NCBI RefSeq assembly: GCF_022808985.1
Contig: NZ_JAKZFT010000007.1
Span: forward strand, 1-64,000
Length of the DNA stretch: 64,000 bases
Source: Geotalea sp. SG265
GTDB taxonomy: Bacteria; Desulfobacterota; Desulfuromonadia; Geobacterales; Geobacteraceae
Direction: 5' to 3'
The notes below the pieces were generated by a model. The model ran no database searches. It worked only from the letters and a program-made list of their open reading frames with translations, and had not been told where the DNA came from. This document shows positions 50,455 to 60,015 of the stretch, one piece after another; the first letter of the stretch is position 1, and every line of letters starts with the position of its first letter. Made by a program: the position numbers and the translations under genes.

Positions 50455-51651
50455 TTACACCCGCTCGAAGAGCGTTGCAATCCCCTGACCGACGCCGATG
50501 CAGAGGGAAACGATGCCGTAGCGGGCGTTGCGACGCTTCATCTCGTGCACCAGGGTTGCGGTAATGCGGGCGCCGGTGGAACCCAGAGGGTGGCCGATGG
50601 CGATGGAGCCGCCATTGACGTTGACCTTCGCAGGATCGATCCCCAACTCCTTGATGCAGGGGATGGACTGGGCGGCAAAGGCCTCGTTCAGCTCGAAAAG
50701 GTCAATATCCTCGATCTTCAGTCCCGACCTTTGCAGTACCTTCTGGATGGCCGGAATGGGGCCGAGACCCATGTAGGAAGGGTCGCAGCCGACAACGGCA
50801 CTGGCAACCACCCTGGCCAGCGGCTTGTAGCCCAGCTTTTTGGCTGTCTCGGCCTCCATGAGGAGGACTGCTGCAGCGCCGTCGTTGATGCCGCTGGAGT
50901 TACCGGCGGTCACGGTGCCGTCCTTCTTGAAGGCAGGACGTAGCTTGGCCAGTTCCTCCATGGTCACATCACCACGGGGAAACTCATCCTTGGAGACCAT
51001 GATCGGATCGCCCTTTTTCTGTGGAATGGCGACAGGGACGATCTCATCCTTGAATTTGCCGGCTGCATCGGCGGCTGCCCATTTTTTCTGGGTATCGTAG
51101 GCAAACTGGTCCTGCTCTTCGCGGGTCAGGCCGTAGCGCACCGCCACGTTCTCTGCGGTGTCGCCCATGCCTTCCTTGGCATAGGGCTCGGTCATCTTCG
51201 GGTTAGTGAAGCGCCAGCCGATGACGGAGTCGAAGACCTTGACATCGCGGGAGAATGGCGATTCGGCTTTTGCCATGACAAAGGGGGCGCGGGTCATGGA
51301 CTCGGTACCGCCGGCGATGAAGACATCACCCTCCCCCACCTTGATGGCATGGGCGGCGCTGTTGATGGCGTTAAGGCCGGAAGCGCAGAGGCGATTGATG
51401 GTCTGACCGGCAACCGAATAGGGAAGCCCGGCCAGAAGTGCCGCCATGCGACCCACATTGCGGTTGTCCTCACCGGCCTGGTTGGTGCAGCCGAGGACCA
51501 CGTCCTCGATGAGGTTGGGGTCGATCTTGGTCCGTTTGACCAGCTCACTGATACAATGTGCAGCCAGGTCATCGGAACGTACATTTTTCAAAGCGCCACC
51601 AAATTTGCCTACCGGTGTTCGTACGGCATCTACAATTACTGCTTCACGCAT
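50455..51651 (-). CDS. Thiolase (acetyl-CoA C-acyltransferase)
   Basis: A 398-residue thiolase: active-site Cys in NRLCASGLNAI, His in GGSIAIGHPLGSTGA and the second Cys in SLCIGVGQG. It would cleave a 3-oxoacyl-CoA from ring-opened benzoyl-CoA metabolism, or condense acetyl-CoA. The start at 51651 was chosen because the GGAGG before it is the ribosome site; the longer frame starts on that site. It is last in the operon etfB-etfA-had-dch-SDR-thiolase. Confidence 0.9.
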   Translation of the reverse strand: MREAVIVDAVRTPVGKFGGALKNVRSDDLAAHCISELVKRTKIDPNLIEDVVLGCTNQAGEDNRNVGRMAALLAGLPYSVAGQTINRLCASGLNAINSAAHAIKVGEGDVFIAGGTESMTRAPFVMAKAESPFSRDVKVFDSVIGWRFTNPKMTEPYAKEGMGDTAENVAVRYGLTREEQDQFAYDTQKKWAAADAAGKFKDEIVPVAIPQKKGDPIMVSKDEFPRGDVTMEELAKLRPAFKKDGTVTAGNSSGINDGAAAVLLMEAETAKKLGYKPLARVVASAVVGCDPSYMGLGPIPAIQKVLQRSGLKIEDIDLFELNEAFAAQSIPCIKELGIDPAKVNVNGGSIAIGHPLGSTGARITATLVHEMKRRNARYGIVSLCIGVGQGIATLFERV

Positions 51652-51711
51652 TGGAACCTCCATAAAACTGCGAATGTTGATTGGGATGTACCCTTGCTTA
51701 ACCCCTCCCGA

Positions 51712-51734
51712 CCTCCCCTTAACTTAAGGGGAGG
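51712..51734. repeat. 23-bp perfect palindrome between SDR and thiolase genes
   Basis: CCTCCCC and GGGGAGG flank the core TTAACTTAA, giving a strong hairpin within the operon. G-rich blocks follow. Such CCCCTCCC palindromes recur in several deltaproteobacteria, in my recollection. Confidence 0.5.
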
Positions 51735-51775
51735 AGAATATCCAGGGGGGAGTTATGACCCGACCGACGCTAAGG

Positions 51776-52519
51776 TCAGATATACTGTCCGCCGTCCACC
51801 TTGATGCACTCGCCGGTGATGTGCCGGGATTTTTCGGAACAGAGGAAGGTGACCAGCCAGGCCACTTCTTCCGGCTGCCCCATGCGACCAAGAACGATGT
51901 CGGCCAGGGACTTCTGCTTCACATCTTCCGGCAGGGCTTTCATCATCTCCGTCTCGATAAGGCCGGGAGCGATGGCATTGCAGTTGACGTTGGATTTTGC
52001 CAATTCCCGGGCCAGGGCCTTGGTCAGGCCGATAATACCGGCTTTGGCGGCGGAATAGTTGGTCTGGCCGAACTTGCCGCGCATGCCGTTGATGGAGGTG
52101 ACGTTGACTATCTTGCCGCTCCCCTGCTCCTTCATCAGTGGAGCGACGGCGCGGCAGTAGTTGAAGTAGCCTTTCAGGTTGATGGCGAGGCACTCGTCCC
52201 ACTGCTCTTCGGTCATTTTCCAGATAACGGCGTCGCGATTGACCCCGGCGTTGTTGACCAGGATATCGACACTGCCCAGTTCGGCAGCGACCTTGTCCAC
52301 CATGGCCTGGGCATCCTTGAAGCTGGCCACGTCCGCCTGAACGGCGATGGCTTTCTGCCCCATCTTCTGAATTTCTGCACAGATGGCATTGGCCTCCTCA
52401 CTGTGCTTGCGGTAGTTGATGGCCACATTGGCGCCGTTTTTCGCCAGGTCCAGCGCGATAGCGCTGCCGATTCCCAGGCTGGCACCGGTAACTATTGCAT
52501 TTTTCCCCTTCAGATCCAT
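51776..52519 (-). CDS. 3-Hydroxyacyl-CoA dehydrogenase/acetoacetyl-CoA reductase-type SDR
   Basis: A 247-residue SDR of the FabG/PhaB type: TGASLGIGSAIALDLA, NNAGVNRDAVIWKMTEEQWD and catalytic Tyr-x3-Lys in NYSAAKAG. The WKMTEEQWD segment is typical of acetoacetyl-CoA reductases. In this operon it may act as a beta-hydroxyacyl-CoA dehydrogenase in the chain after ring opening, next to thiolase. Direction depends on cofactor and is not certain. Confidence 0.82.
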   Translation of the reverse strand: MDLKGKNAIVTGASLGIGSAIALDLAKNGANVAINYRKHSEEANAICAEIQKMGQKAIAVQADVASFKDAQAMVDKVAAELGSVDILVNNAGVNRDAVIWKMTEEQWDECLAINLKGYFNYCRAVAPLMKEQGSGKIVNVTSINGMRGKFGQTNYSAAKAGIIGLTKALARELAKSNVNCNAIAPGLIETEMMKALPEDVKQKSLADIVLGRMGQPEEVAWLVTFLCSEKSRHITGECIKVDGGQYI

Positions 52520-52556
52520 GTCTTCCTCCGTTTTATCTTATTGTTGGTGTTGTCCC

Positions 52557-53327
52557 TTACCGGTCCTGCCAGACAGCCTGGCGTTTTTCCACGAAAGCCT
52601 TCAATCCTTCCACCGCATCATGGGTTGCCATCAGTTCTTCCAGATACATCTTTTCCACGGCGGTGATCTTTGCCCTGATCCGCTGCATGGCGTCTCCCCG
52701 GGCAGCTTTTACCGCAAAGCGCAGGGTACTGGCGCTGACAGTCGCCAGGTGCTTGTCGAAGTAATCAAGTGCCGCCTGGTCCGGGTCCTCAGCCACAGCG
52801 GTAACGAGTCCGATGCGTAGCGCCTCTTCGGCGGTAATGCTTCTGCCGGAGAAGAGCAGATCTTCGGCCTGGGCCTGGCCGATCCGCTCCGGCAAGAGGC
52901 AGGAAGCGGCCGGGGCAAAGACCGCCAGCTTTATTTCCGGCTGCCCCATCATGGCGCCGGGAGCGGCAAAGAGCAGATGCCCGGCTGCAGCAACTTCCAA
53001 TCCCCCTCCCAGACACTGACCTTTTATGGCAACCAGTACCGGCACCGGGCTCTCAACCAGCTGCAGCACCAGGGCATGGAGTCCCTTCAGCATATCGGCG
53101 CAACAATCGGGCATGTGCTCTTCGACGCTGGCGCCGAAGCTGAAATGGGGACCTTCCGCCGACAGCAGCACCGCCCGAAGCTTCGGCTTGGGCAGATGTT
53201 CGCTGAGAGCCGAGCGCAGCGCCGCGATCATGGCGGCATCAACAATGTTCGCCTTGGGTCTTGCCAGGGTCAACCGGAGCAGCATGCCATCCCGCTCCAG
53301 GGATACTTTCAGTGGACTTTCGCTCAT
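52557..53327 (-). CDS. dch: Cyclohexa-1,5-dienecarbonyl-CoA hydratase (BamR/Dch)
   Basis: A 256-residue crotonase-fold protein close to Thauera Dch and Geobacter BamR: ERDGMLLRLTLARPKANIVDAAMI, EGPHFSFGASVEEHMP and IKGQCLGGGLEVAAAGHLLFAAP, the last forming the oxyanion hole. It adds water to the dienoyl-CoA formed by benzoyl-CoA reductase. Its neighbour had carries out the next oxidation. Match to the known family is strong. Confidence 0.9.
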   Translation of the reverse strand: MSESPLKVSLERDGMLLRLTLARPKANIVDAAMIAALRSALSEHLPKPKLRAVLLSAEGPHFSFGASVEEHMPDCCADMLKGLHALVLQLVESPVPVLVAIKGQCLGGGLEVAAAGHLLFAAPGAMMGQPEIKLAVFAPAASCLLPERIGQAQAEDLLFSGRSITAEEALRIGLVTAVAEDPDQAALDYFDKHLATVSASTLRFAVKAARGDAMQRIRAKITAVEKMYLEELMATHDAVEGLKAFVEKRQAVWQDR

Positions 53328-53364
53328 CTTCTTCTCCTTTATCGTTATGGTTCAGACTGGGTCT

Positions 53365-54438
53365 TTATTTTTTGGGCATAAGGATCGCACGCCTGGTCAA
53401 CTTATGGGCGTGGGCCTCGGCAAAGACCTCGTTGATCTGATCCAGAGGATGCTTTTCAATAAATGGAAGAAGGGCGATCTTTTTCTCCAGAACCAGGTCC
53501 AATGCTGCCGGATAGAGTTCGGTGAGGCAGCCCCAGTTGCCCAGAGCCCGGGCATGGAAGGCCATGAGATTGGAGAGGCGCAGCTCGATCTTGTTCATGG
53601 TGAAACCGACTACGGAGAGGGTAGCGCCGTAGGTCAACAAGCCGAAGGCGGTGTCCTGACCGGGAACAGAACCGGAGCACTCGAAAATCTTCCAGCAGGT
53701 CTGGGGCAACCCCTTTTCCTTGACGAAGTTCTGGATTGCCTTTTTCAGGTCCTTGCCCTGCACTTCTCTGGAATTGATGGTCAAGGCAGCACCATACTTG
53801 GCCATGTTGTCCAGTTTTGCCTGGTCGACATCGATGGCGATGACCGTGGCGCCGAAGGCATTGGCCACCTGCACCGCATAGCTGCCGACGCCGCCGATAC
53901 CGACAACGATCGCCAGGTCACCCTTGGTCACCTCCGCCTGTACCACCGCTTGATAGGGGGTGGTGACGGCATCGGCGACGACAGAGATATCCGCCAGCTC
54001 AAAGCCTGCCGCTGCCAGCTTTTTCTCATCCACCGGACAGAGGCCCCGGGCCGGCACCGTGATATGGGATGCAAAGCCCCCCTGGATATCATTACCCGGC
54101 ATGAGCTGCTGCCGGCAGATCGTTCCATGGCCGGAAAGACAGAGATCGCAGGTTCCGCATGGAATGACGGCAGGAATGAGGACCGCCTTCCCCTGCCACT
54201 TTTCCGCACCGGCACCGACGGCAACCACCCGGCCGCTGATCTCATGCCCCAGGGTCAAGGGTGCGGGGTGATTGAAGCGGACCCCATCGTAATAGTAGCC
54301 GAGATCTGTGTGACAGACACCGCAGCCTGCCACCTCAACGACGACTTCCCCGGCAGCCGGGGCTGCTATGGTAAATTCGGACCTCACCAGGGGTTCCCCC
54401 ACGGCGGTCATTGACCAGCGAAAACCTGCTTCGGACAT
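53365..54438 (-). CDS. had: 6-Hydroxycyclohex-1-ene-1-carbonyl-CoA dehydrogenase (BamQ/Had)
   Basis: A 357-residue zinc-dependent alcohol dehydrogenase fold: catalytic zinc in [19 protein letters not shown] and GHE, structural zinc in [15 protein letters not shown], and NAD-binding [13 protein letters not shown]. The [22 protein letters not shown] block is characteristic of Had. It oxidises the hydroxyl made by Dch. The start at 54438 follows an AAGGAGG site; a longer upstream frame has no credible start. Confidence 0.9.
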   Translation of the reverse strand: MSEAGFRWSMTAVGEPLVRSEFTIAAPAAGEVVVEVAGCGVCHTDLGYYYDGVRFNHPAPLTLGHEISGRVVAVGAGAEKWQGKAVLIPAVIPCGTCDLCLSGHGTICRQQLMPGNDIQGGFASHITVPARGLCPVDEKKLAAAGFELADISVVADAVTTPYQAVVQAEVTKGDLAIVVGIGGVGSYAVQVANAFGATVIAIDVDQAKLDNMAKYGAALTINSREVQGKDLKKAIQNFVKEKGLPQTCWKIFECSGSVPGQDTAFGLLTYGATLSVVGFTMNKIELRLSNLMAFHARALGNWGCLTELYPAALDLVLEKKIALLPFIEKHPLDQINEVFAEAHAHKLTRRAILMPKK

Positions 54439-54545
54439 TGTGCCCTCCTTTATCATCCTCTTTTTATGTGAGTAAACGAGTACTTTAATACCTATTTGTA
54501 TTTCGGAAAAAGGCAAACAGCTGTGACGCCGTTTGCCCAATCCTG

Positions 54546-55460
54546 CTAACCCTGAAGCTTTGCCGTCAGAGCAGGGGCAAACTGCAGCACGTCGGCCACG
54601 ATCAGTACGTCCGCCACTTCACCGATGGGCGCATCCTTGTCCTTGTTGATGGCGACGATGAAATCGGACTTCTTCATGCCGGCCAGGTGCTGAATAGCGC
54701 CGCTGATGCCGCAGGCCACGTAGAGCTTTGGGCTGACCGTCTGGCCGGTGGTGCCGACCTGGTGACTGTGCTCGACCCACCCGGCATCGACAACCGGACG
54801 GCTGGCGCCGAGCTCGCCGCCGAAGGCTTTGGCCAGCGCAGCAATAACGGGGATATTGTCTTTCTTGCCGATACCGCGCCCTGCACTGACGATAATCTCC
54901 GCCTTTGTCAGGTCCACGTCCTTTGCTTCGGCAGGTTCATAACCGATAAACTCCACATCGGCTGACCCGGTCACCTCCAAAGGGGAAATCGTCGGCGTTC
55001 CCTGCTGCTCCCCTTGATAGGAAAAGGCACCCGCCTGAAGGGTTACGACAACCTTACCGGCTGCAGGCTTGACCGTCCGCCGCATCTTGGCATTGCAGGA
55101 ACCGACTTCCAGGTTGCCGTCGTTCAAGCCCACCACCTCGGAAACCTGGGCAACCTTCAGTTTTGCCGCCACTCGGGGAGCCAGGTCCCAGCCGTAGGAT
55201 GAATGGGGGAAAACGATGTAATCGGGATTTTCCTTCTGCACCGCTTCCACCACCAGGTCCCGATGGGCGCTGGGGTTATATTCGCCATACTTGCCCACAT
55301 CTGCCAAATGCAGGTTGCCGTTCACCTTGGGTACGTTGGCGGCATCGCCGACCAGGACCATGGATACGTCGGCCCCCAGCTTGCCTGCAAAGGCAACGAG
55401 TTCATAAATATTGTCGAGAAGTTTTCCTTCCCTGTATTCGCCAATGAGCAATGCTTTCAT
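54546..55460 (-). CDS. etfA: Electron transfer flavoprotein alpha subunit
   Basis: A 304-residue EtfA: N-terminal ETF domain and a C-terminal FAD domain with [40 protein letters not shown], the family signature. With EtfB it takes electrons from acyl-CoA dehydrogenases. It lies in the benzoyl-CoA operon between had and etfB, like BamOP of Geobacter metallireducens. Confidence 0.93.
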   Translation of the reverse strand: MKALLIGEYREGKLLDNIYELVAFAGKLGADVSMVLVGDAANVPKVNGNLHLADVGKYGEYNPSAHRDLVVEAVQKENPDYIVFPHSSYGWDLAPRVAAKLKVAQVSEVVGLNDGNLEVGSCNAKMRRTVKPAAGKVVVTLQAGAFSYQGEQQGTPTISPLEVTGSADVEFIGYEPAEAKDVDLTKAEIIVSAGRGIGKKDNIPVIAALAKAFGGELGASRPVVDAGWVEHSHQVGTTGQTVSPKLYVACGISGAIQHLAGMKKSDFIVAINKDKDAPIGEVADVLIVADVLQFAPALTAKLQG

Positions 55461-55469
55461 GATGGTCTC

Positions 55470-56246
55470 CTATCGCAACACTGCGGTTTTTTCTTTGAGT
55501 ATGCTGATCAGTTTATCGCTCAGGTCCGCCACATCCCCTTCCAGGACAATGCCGCCCCCCTTTTTGGCCGGGGGATAGAAACTGGCCGTGACCGACAACG
55601 GCTGCTCGCCGAGCAGGCTGGCTACGGGGACAGCTTCTATTTCCTTCTTCTTCGCCTTCATGATGTTGGGCAGGGTCGGGTAGCGGGGAATGTTGAGTCC
55701 CAACTGGCAGGTGACCAGGGCGGGAATCTTCAGGCGGACTACCCCTTTGACCCCTCCTTCCAGTTCACGCTTCGCCTTGACCGCTCCATCCGCATACTCG
55801 AAGCCGACCAGAGTGGTGGCGCAGGCATGGCCGAGGAGTTCGGCTACAGTGACGCCGACCTGGGCCGAGCCCCGGTCCTGGGACTGCATGCCGGTGAAGA
55901 TGAGGTCGTAACCCTTGCCTTTGGCGTAGGCGGCGATGATCGAAGCGATCTGCCAGGGATCCTTCTTGTGCACATCGTTGTCCTGAATATGGACCCCCCG
56001 ATCGCACCCCATGGCCAGCGCCTTCTTGATTGCCTCCTGGACCCGATCCGGACCGATGGAAAGGACGGTCAGCTCGCAGCTGTCTCCCTGCTGCTCCCGC
56101 AACTGCACGGCCTGTTCAACGGCGTATTCGTCATACTCGTTGATGCGGAAGGCAAGGTCCGCATCGGAATACCAGTCACCGCTGCTGTTGACCTTGAACC
56201 GTGATTCCATGTCCGGAACCTGTTTGATACACACCAGAATTTTCAT
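55470..56246 (-). CDS. etfB: Electron transfer flavoprotein beta subunit
   Basis: A 258-residue EtfB: CIKQVPDMESRFKVNSSGDWY at the start, INEYDEYAVEQAVQLRE and the adenine-nucleotide-binding GMQSQDRGSAQVGVTVAELLG. First gene of the benzoyl-CoA pathway operon; etfA follows nine bases later. A dyad TATATT-GG-TACC-ATAATA at 56329-56346 lies upstream. Confidence 0.93.
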   Translation of the reverse strand: MKILVCIKQVPDMESRFKVNSSGDWYSDADLAFRINEYDEYAVEQAVQLREQQGDSCELTVLSIGPDRVQEAIKKALAMGCDRGVHIQDNDVHKKDPWQIASIIAAYAKGKGYDLIFTGMQSQDRGSAQVGVTVAELLGHACATTLVGFEYADGAVKAKRELEGGVKGVVRLKIPALVTCQLGLNIPRYPTLPNIMKAKKKEIEAVPVASLLGEQPLSVTASFYPPAKKGGGIVLEGDVADLSDKLISILKEKTAVLR

Positions 56247-56328
56247 GTTCTCCTCCCCGTTGGTACCCTTTTCTAGAATCTTGCTTCACTATTTTTTGCG
56301 CCATATCAGAGAAAATTCGCTAATTATG

Positions 56329-56346
56329 TATATTGGTACCATAATA
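56329..56346. promoter_or_regulatory. Operator-like dyad upstream of etfB
   Basis: TATATTGGTACCATAATA is a near-perfect palindrome centred on GGTACC. It shares TACCATAATA with a site upstream of the tandem riboswitches (62717-62726). The binding protein is unknown. Position, about 85 bases before the etfB start, fits a repressor site. Confidence 0.45.
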
Positions 56347-56452
56347 CCTTTTATTGTGCAAGCAAAAAATCAAACGTTGTTAGAGATATTTTTTGGGACT
56401 CTGTTTTGTGAGAGAGGAAGGGGGGTTCAGACGCAGAGTGACGGGGTGGAGC

Positions 56453-57847
56453 TTATTCGCGGGGACGGTACAAGCTTTTTCCTTCCCTGCTGGTGAGGTT
56501 GTAGGCGCAAAATGGCACCAGTTTCCCATCTGTGGATATCACGGAGATACAGCATCCCCGGAGCCGCTCCAGGTCCAGGTTCTCCCCATCCTGAAAGGCC
56601 ATGGCCGAAATGGTGAAGGTCCCGCTCTTGACCGCACTGAGAAAGGCATCCAGATCGAGAGAGCCTTCGGCCCGGGTCGCCTCGACACCATTCCCGCAAC
56701 AGCAGGAAGCGGATTGGCCCGAAGCAGCGGGTGATCCCTTCGGCAATCGCCAGCGGCGGGAGACGGTATCCACGGTCTTGCGTATGCCGCCACTGCCGCA
56801 ATCGGGGGTGCAGCAGCTCTCCGCGGACGTCGACCCCAGCGGGCGCAGAGAGCCGTCGCCGGCATAGAGGTAAGTGCCGTGGAAGGAACAGTGGGCATGC
56901 TCGCCGCCAGGGGGGGAGAAGTCGGCTACCTTTAACAGGCCGTCGGTCTGTTCCTCCAGGGAGCGCATCAGTTCGGGGAGAGTAAAACGTCCGTCGTCGC
57001 CACCTTTGCCCGGGAACCGGCCGAAATAGCTGACCGGCTGAAAATGGATACCTCGTACCACCGGGGCCAGCTTCAGGGCCTGGCGCACGATGGCGCCGGT
57101 GGCATCGGTGTTGACCCCTTTGACGATCGTCGGCACCAGGACCACGCCAATCCCCGCTTCGCCGGCATTCCTGATCGCCTGGAGCTTCTGTTCCAGCAGG
57201 TCTGCTCCTCGCAATGAGCGGTAAATCCGGTCATCAACCCCGTCGAACTGGAGAAAAACCGCCGAAAGCCCGGCGTCGGCCAGTTGCCGCACATAGGCCG
57301 GATCGGCAGCGAGGCGGATGCCGTTGGAATTGAGCTGGATAAAGGTATAGCCGGTCCGGCGTGCCGTCGCGACAATCTGCGGCAGGTCATCCCGAAGGGT
57401 CGGCTCCCCCCCCGACAGCTGCAGGTTACAGGGACCGGCCGCCGCCATGGCGCGGTTGAGCAGCCAGCCGATGTGATCCAGCGATGGATCCTCGCTGCCG
57501 CAGTGGCCGGCATCGGCGAAACAGACGGCGCAGGAAAGATTGCAGCGCTGGGTAACCTCCATCAGCACCGAGCAGGGCATCTGCCGGTGGTCGGCGCAGA
57601 GGCCGCAATCAAAGGGACAGCCCTTTTCGACGGAGCCGTAGCAGAGTTCCGGATGAACCGGTTCCTTGGGCCGTCGCCACTGGGACATTGCAGGAGCCCC
57701 CCGCCAGATCACTGTCCTAAAGCAACCGTGTTCCGGGCATTCCTTGATGAGGTAGACCTCGTCCCCCTCTCTTTGCCGCGTCGCCGAGATTCTTTTCAAA
57801 CAGACGGGACAGACGCTTTCCGTTTTCATGCCATCACCTATTTCCAT
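56453..57847 (-). CDS. trsS: Tes/Mj0619-like radical SAM protein (TrsS-type)
   Basis: About 464 residues. Radical SAM cluster Cys102, Cys106, Cys109 (RCNLSCAVC), preceded by Cys-rich pieces CPVC (13-16) and GCPFDCGLC (77-84). The LQLSGGEPTLRDDL, LNSNGIRL, FLQFDGVDD, VLVPTIVKGVN and IHFQPVSYFGRF blocks match the tetraether-synthase/Mj0619 family, known from archaeal lipid and methanopterin modification. A CCC run (SASCCCGNG) near residue 400 resembles the site where homologues may carry selenocysteine. Start could also be 57829. It ends the second accessory module. Substrate is unknown; TrsS is a family name from memory. Confidence 0.78.
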   Translation of the reverse strand: MEIGDGMKTESVCPVCLKRISATRQREGDEVYLIKECPEHGCFRTVIWRGAPAMSQWRRPKEPVHPELCYGSVEKGCPFDCGLCADHRQMPCSVLMEVTQRCNLSCAVCFADAGHCGSEDPSLDHIGWLLNRAMAAAGPCNLQLSGGEPTLRDDLPQIVATARRTGYTFIQLNSNGIRLAADPAYVRQLADAGLSAVFLQFDGVDDRIYRSLRGADLLEQKLQAIRNAGEAGIGVVLVPTIVKGVNTDATGAIVRQALKLAPVVRGIHFQPVSYFGRFPGKGGDDGRFTLPELMRSLEEQTDGLLKVADFSPPGGEHAHCSFHGTYLYAGDGSLRPLGSTSAESCCTPDCGSGGIRKTVDTVSRRWRLPKGSPAASGQSASCCCGNGVEATRAEGSLDLDAFLSAVKSGTFTISAMAFQDGENLDLERLRGCCISVISTDGKLVPFCAYNLTSREGKSLYRPRE

Positions 57848-57852
57848 GCTGC

Positions 57853-58296
57853 TCACCCTTTCCTGCCGAGGGCAGGATCGAAGCCGCTGCGCATGAGGAT
57901 TTCCCGGCATTTTCCGTAGATGTCGACAACAATCCTGGCGCACATGCTGTGGTCGGGGCTTTTTTCGAGTATTTCGCTGCAGCGCCTGCCGCCGTATGCC
58001 ATATCGGCTGTTTCCCCGAACCAGTCAACGAGCTCCGTCATCATCAGCGGGTAATCGGAATCAGGGACCTCTTCGTCCCGCCCCTTTCCCCCGTAAAGGC
58101 CCAGAATGGCCGCACCCCCCAAGAGAGCGCCGCACGTCTCACCACTCCAATTGATGCCAAAACAGAGCCCCCCCATTGATCGCACCAGATCGGGATTGCT
58201 TTTCCCCTGTGCCTCCAAGGCCAGCACCACCATGATCTGGGAGCAGCAGTATCCCCTTGTCTTGAGGCGCAACAGATCAAGAAAAATTTCGTTCAT
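57853..58296 (-). CDS. C_GCAxxG_C_C family protein (DVU_1555-type), copy 2
   Basis: A 147-residue paralogue of the gene at 5971-6444, with GYCCSQIMVVLALEAQGK near residue 14, GGLCFGINWSGETCGALLGGAAI and a C-terminal YGGRRCSEIL. It overlaps the methyltransferase stop by 20 bases and precedes the radical SAM gene. The start at 58296 has a GGGGG-rich site. As with copy 1, a metal- or cofactor-binding role is likely and unproven. Confidence 0.78.
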   Translation of the reverse strand: MNEIFLDLLRLKTRGYCCSQIMVVLALEAQGKSNPDLVRSMGGLCFGINWSGETCGALLGGAAILGLYGGKGRDEEVPDSDYPLMMTELVDWFGETADMAYGGRRCSEILEKSPDHSMCARIVVDIYGKCREILMRSGFDPALGRKG

Positions 58297-58975
58297 GCCG
58301 TCCCCCCCTTTCCCTCTCCTTGCGAGCAACCAACAGAAAATAACCCATGGCCGGAAGGTCCCCCTTGCTGCAGCCATATCCCCATGGCGCGGGCAGGCAC
58401 CGGCCGGAGAAGATCATCCGTACGACGAATTCTTTGAGGAGTCGATCATGGTTTTCCCACAAAAGCAGGGAAAACCCATGGGTTGCCAATAGCTGCAGGA
58501 GGTCCTCCCGGCCGGGCACGGTGCTTGGGCTTGCGGCCATTTCCAGGCTCGATTTCCTGAACAGGTCGCTGATAACAAGGTATCCCCCTTCCTTTACCAC
58601 CCGGGCAAATTCGGCGAGCGACGCTCCCTTGTTTTCGACGATGGAGAGGACGCATTCGCAGAGGAGGAGATCGGCGGATTCAGTGGAGAGCGGGATTTTT
58701 TCCGCATCCCCCGGCATGAGCCGAGCCGTGTGCAGGTGTTTCGCCGCTTCGGCGAGGAGCGCATCGGACCGGTCCACTCCAACGAGGCGGTACCGGCCGC
58801 TCTGTTCCAGGTGGTGCAAAGTTCCCCCGGCACCGCAGCCGATATCGACGATACGGGCGCCGACAGGGAGGGTGCAGAGCTGCAGCGCCCTGTCGATCAG
58901 CTCGATCCCACCCGGCCGCAGGCACGGCCCCACCTGGTGGCACATCTCCAGCCAGTTGTATGTCACTCCGTTCAC
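58277..58975 (-). CDS. Class I SAM-dependent methyltransferase (DVU_1556-type)
   Basis: A 232-residue methyltransferase. Motif I is IVDIGCGAGGTLHHLE, followed by LVGVDRSDALL, and LLLCECVLSIVENKGASLAEFARVVKEGGYLVISDLF. The GTG at 58975 was chosen: a GGAGA site precedes it, and the open frame further upstream overlaps the CxxC gene. Together with the radical SAM protein it could modify a cofactor or a protein in a two-step route. Its target is unknown. This family is found only in copy 2 of the module here. Confidence 0.78.
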   Translation of the reverse strand: MNGVTYNWLEMCHQVGPCLRPGGIELIDRALQLCTLPVGARIVDIGCGAGGTLHHLEQSGRYRLVGVDRSDALLAEAAKHLHTARLMPGDAEKIPLSTESADLLLCECVLSIVENKGASLAEFARVVKEGGYLVISDLFRKSSLEMAASPSTVPGREDLLQLLATHGFSLLLWENHDRLLKEFVVRMIFSGRCLPAPWGYGCSKGDLPAMGYFLLVARKERERGGRHERNFS

Positions 58976-58988
58976 GATATCTCCGTGA

Positions 58989-59474
58989 CTACTTATCTTC
59001 CAGCGCCTGTTCCGCTTCTGCCACCTTGGTGATCGCCAGTTCCTCGTCGATAAGGATGAAACCACATCCGGAACAGGCGGGGAGCTTGATGGGAAAGATC
59101 GACTGCATGTACTGCAGCCGCACCGTCTGCTCTTCCACAGGAATCCGGCACTGGTTGCAGAGCCAGTTGCCGGCGACTTTGCCGGTCTTCTCCCATTCGG
59201 CGGTGCTGCCGCTGGACTTCATGACCATGCGGTGGGAATAGGCGCTATGCACCCGATACCCTTCCCTCTCCTGGCTGTATTCCACCCAAAAGGTGACCGC
59301 CTTCGGCCGCAGGCTTGCCAGATACCTGCCGGTAACCTGGCCGATCAGCTTTCGACCGCTCATCTCCGCCTGGCGGATGACCCTCTCCACATCTTCCGGA
59401 AGGATCATCCGCTCCTGCAAGCGTCGCCGGACATCATCGGCCATCTCCAGCTGCAGCTGTTCCGCTTCGTCCAT
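58989..59474 (-). CDS. CxxC redox/zinc-ribbon protein (DVU_1557-type), copy 2
   Basis: A 161-residue paralogue of 6479-6958, sharing the block VTFWVEYSQEREGYRVHSAYSHRM, two CxxC pairs (CNQC, CSGC) and a TKVAEAEQALEDK end. It lies one base after the BamC-like ferredoxin, so it is the first of the accessory genes in this operon. Confidence 0.72.
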   Translation of the reverse strand: MDEAEQLQLEMADDVRRRLQERMILPEDVERVIRQAEMSGRKLIGQVTGRYLASLRPKAVTFWVEYSQEREGYRVHSAYSHRMVMKSSGSTAEWEKTGKVAGNWLCNQCRIPVEEQTVRLQYMQSIFPIKLPACSGCGFILIDEELAITKVAEAEQALEDK

Positions 59475-59475
59475 G

Positions 59476-60015
59476 TCATCCCTTCAGCGAAAGGCGCGCC
59501 ACCGTGTCCATCACCTTGTCGAAACCATGTTTCTTCACCAGCGATTCAAGACCGATTTCCATTTCGCTCGTGTTCTGCTTGACCTCGTTTTCTTCCACTT
59601 CCTCCTCCCGCTCTTCGTAGACCAATGCATCCACCAGGCACCATTTGACGCAGACCGGCACGTCTTCTCCGTCGCACATGTCGCACTTGAGCGGCAGGCC
59701 GGAGTCGGGCTCCTTGAACAGGTCCCTTGCCGGGCAGGAGGCACGGCAGGAATCGCACTCGCTGTACTCCTTGCCGTCGATGATGTACTTGTTCCTTCCC
59801 ATGCATTCCGACTCGGTGTACTCCCCGGCGAAAACCGGCATCCAGATGTCTTCGAGGCGGTTGGTGATGATCTGGATGCGGGAGCGGGCCGGGTTGTTGC
59901 TGCTGTACGGCGGCACGGCATGGAAGGCGGAGCACATGATCTCGCAGGTCCGGCAACCATTGCACTTGTCCGCATTGACGGTAATGGTCCTGACTTTCTT
60001 TTTAATTTTTGCCAT
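59476..60015 (-). CDS. BamC-like polyferredoxin, partner of the tungstoenzyme
   Basis: A 179-residue iron-sulfur protein with several cluster motifs: CNGCRTCEIMC, CDSCRASC and CDMCDGEDVPVCVKWC, i.e. three or four [4Fe-4S] clusters. It starts 14 bases inside the end of the BamB-like gene, as BamC follows BamB in class II benzoyl-CoA reductase operons. It should pass electrons to the tungstoenzyme. The acidic C-terminal third has no known domain. Confidence 0.82.
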   Translation of the reverse strand: MAKIKKKVRTITVNADKCNGCRTCEIMCSAFHAVPPYSSNNPARSRIQIITNRLEDIWMPVFAGEYTESECMGRNKYIIDGKEYSECDSCRASCPARDLFKEPDSGLPLKCDMCDGEDVPVCVKWCLVDALVYEEREEEVEENEVKQNTSEMEIGLESLVKKHGFDKVMDTVARLSLKG

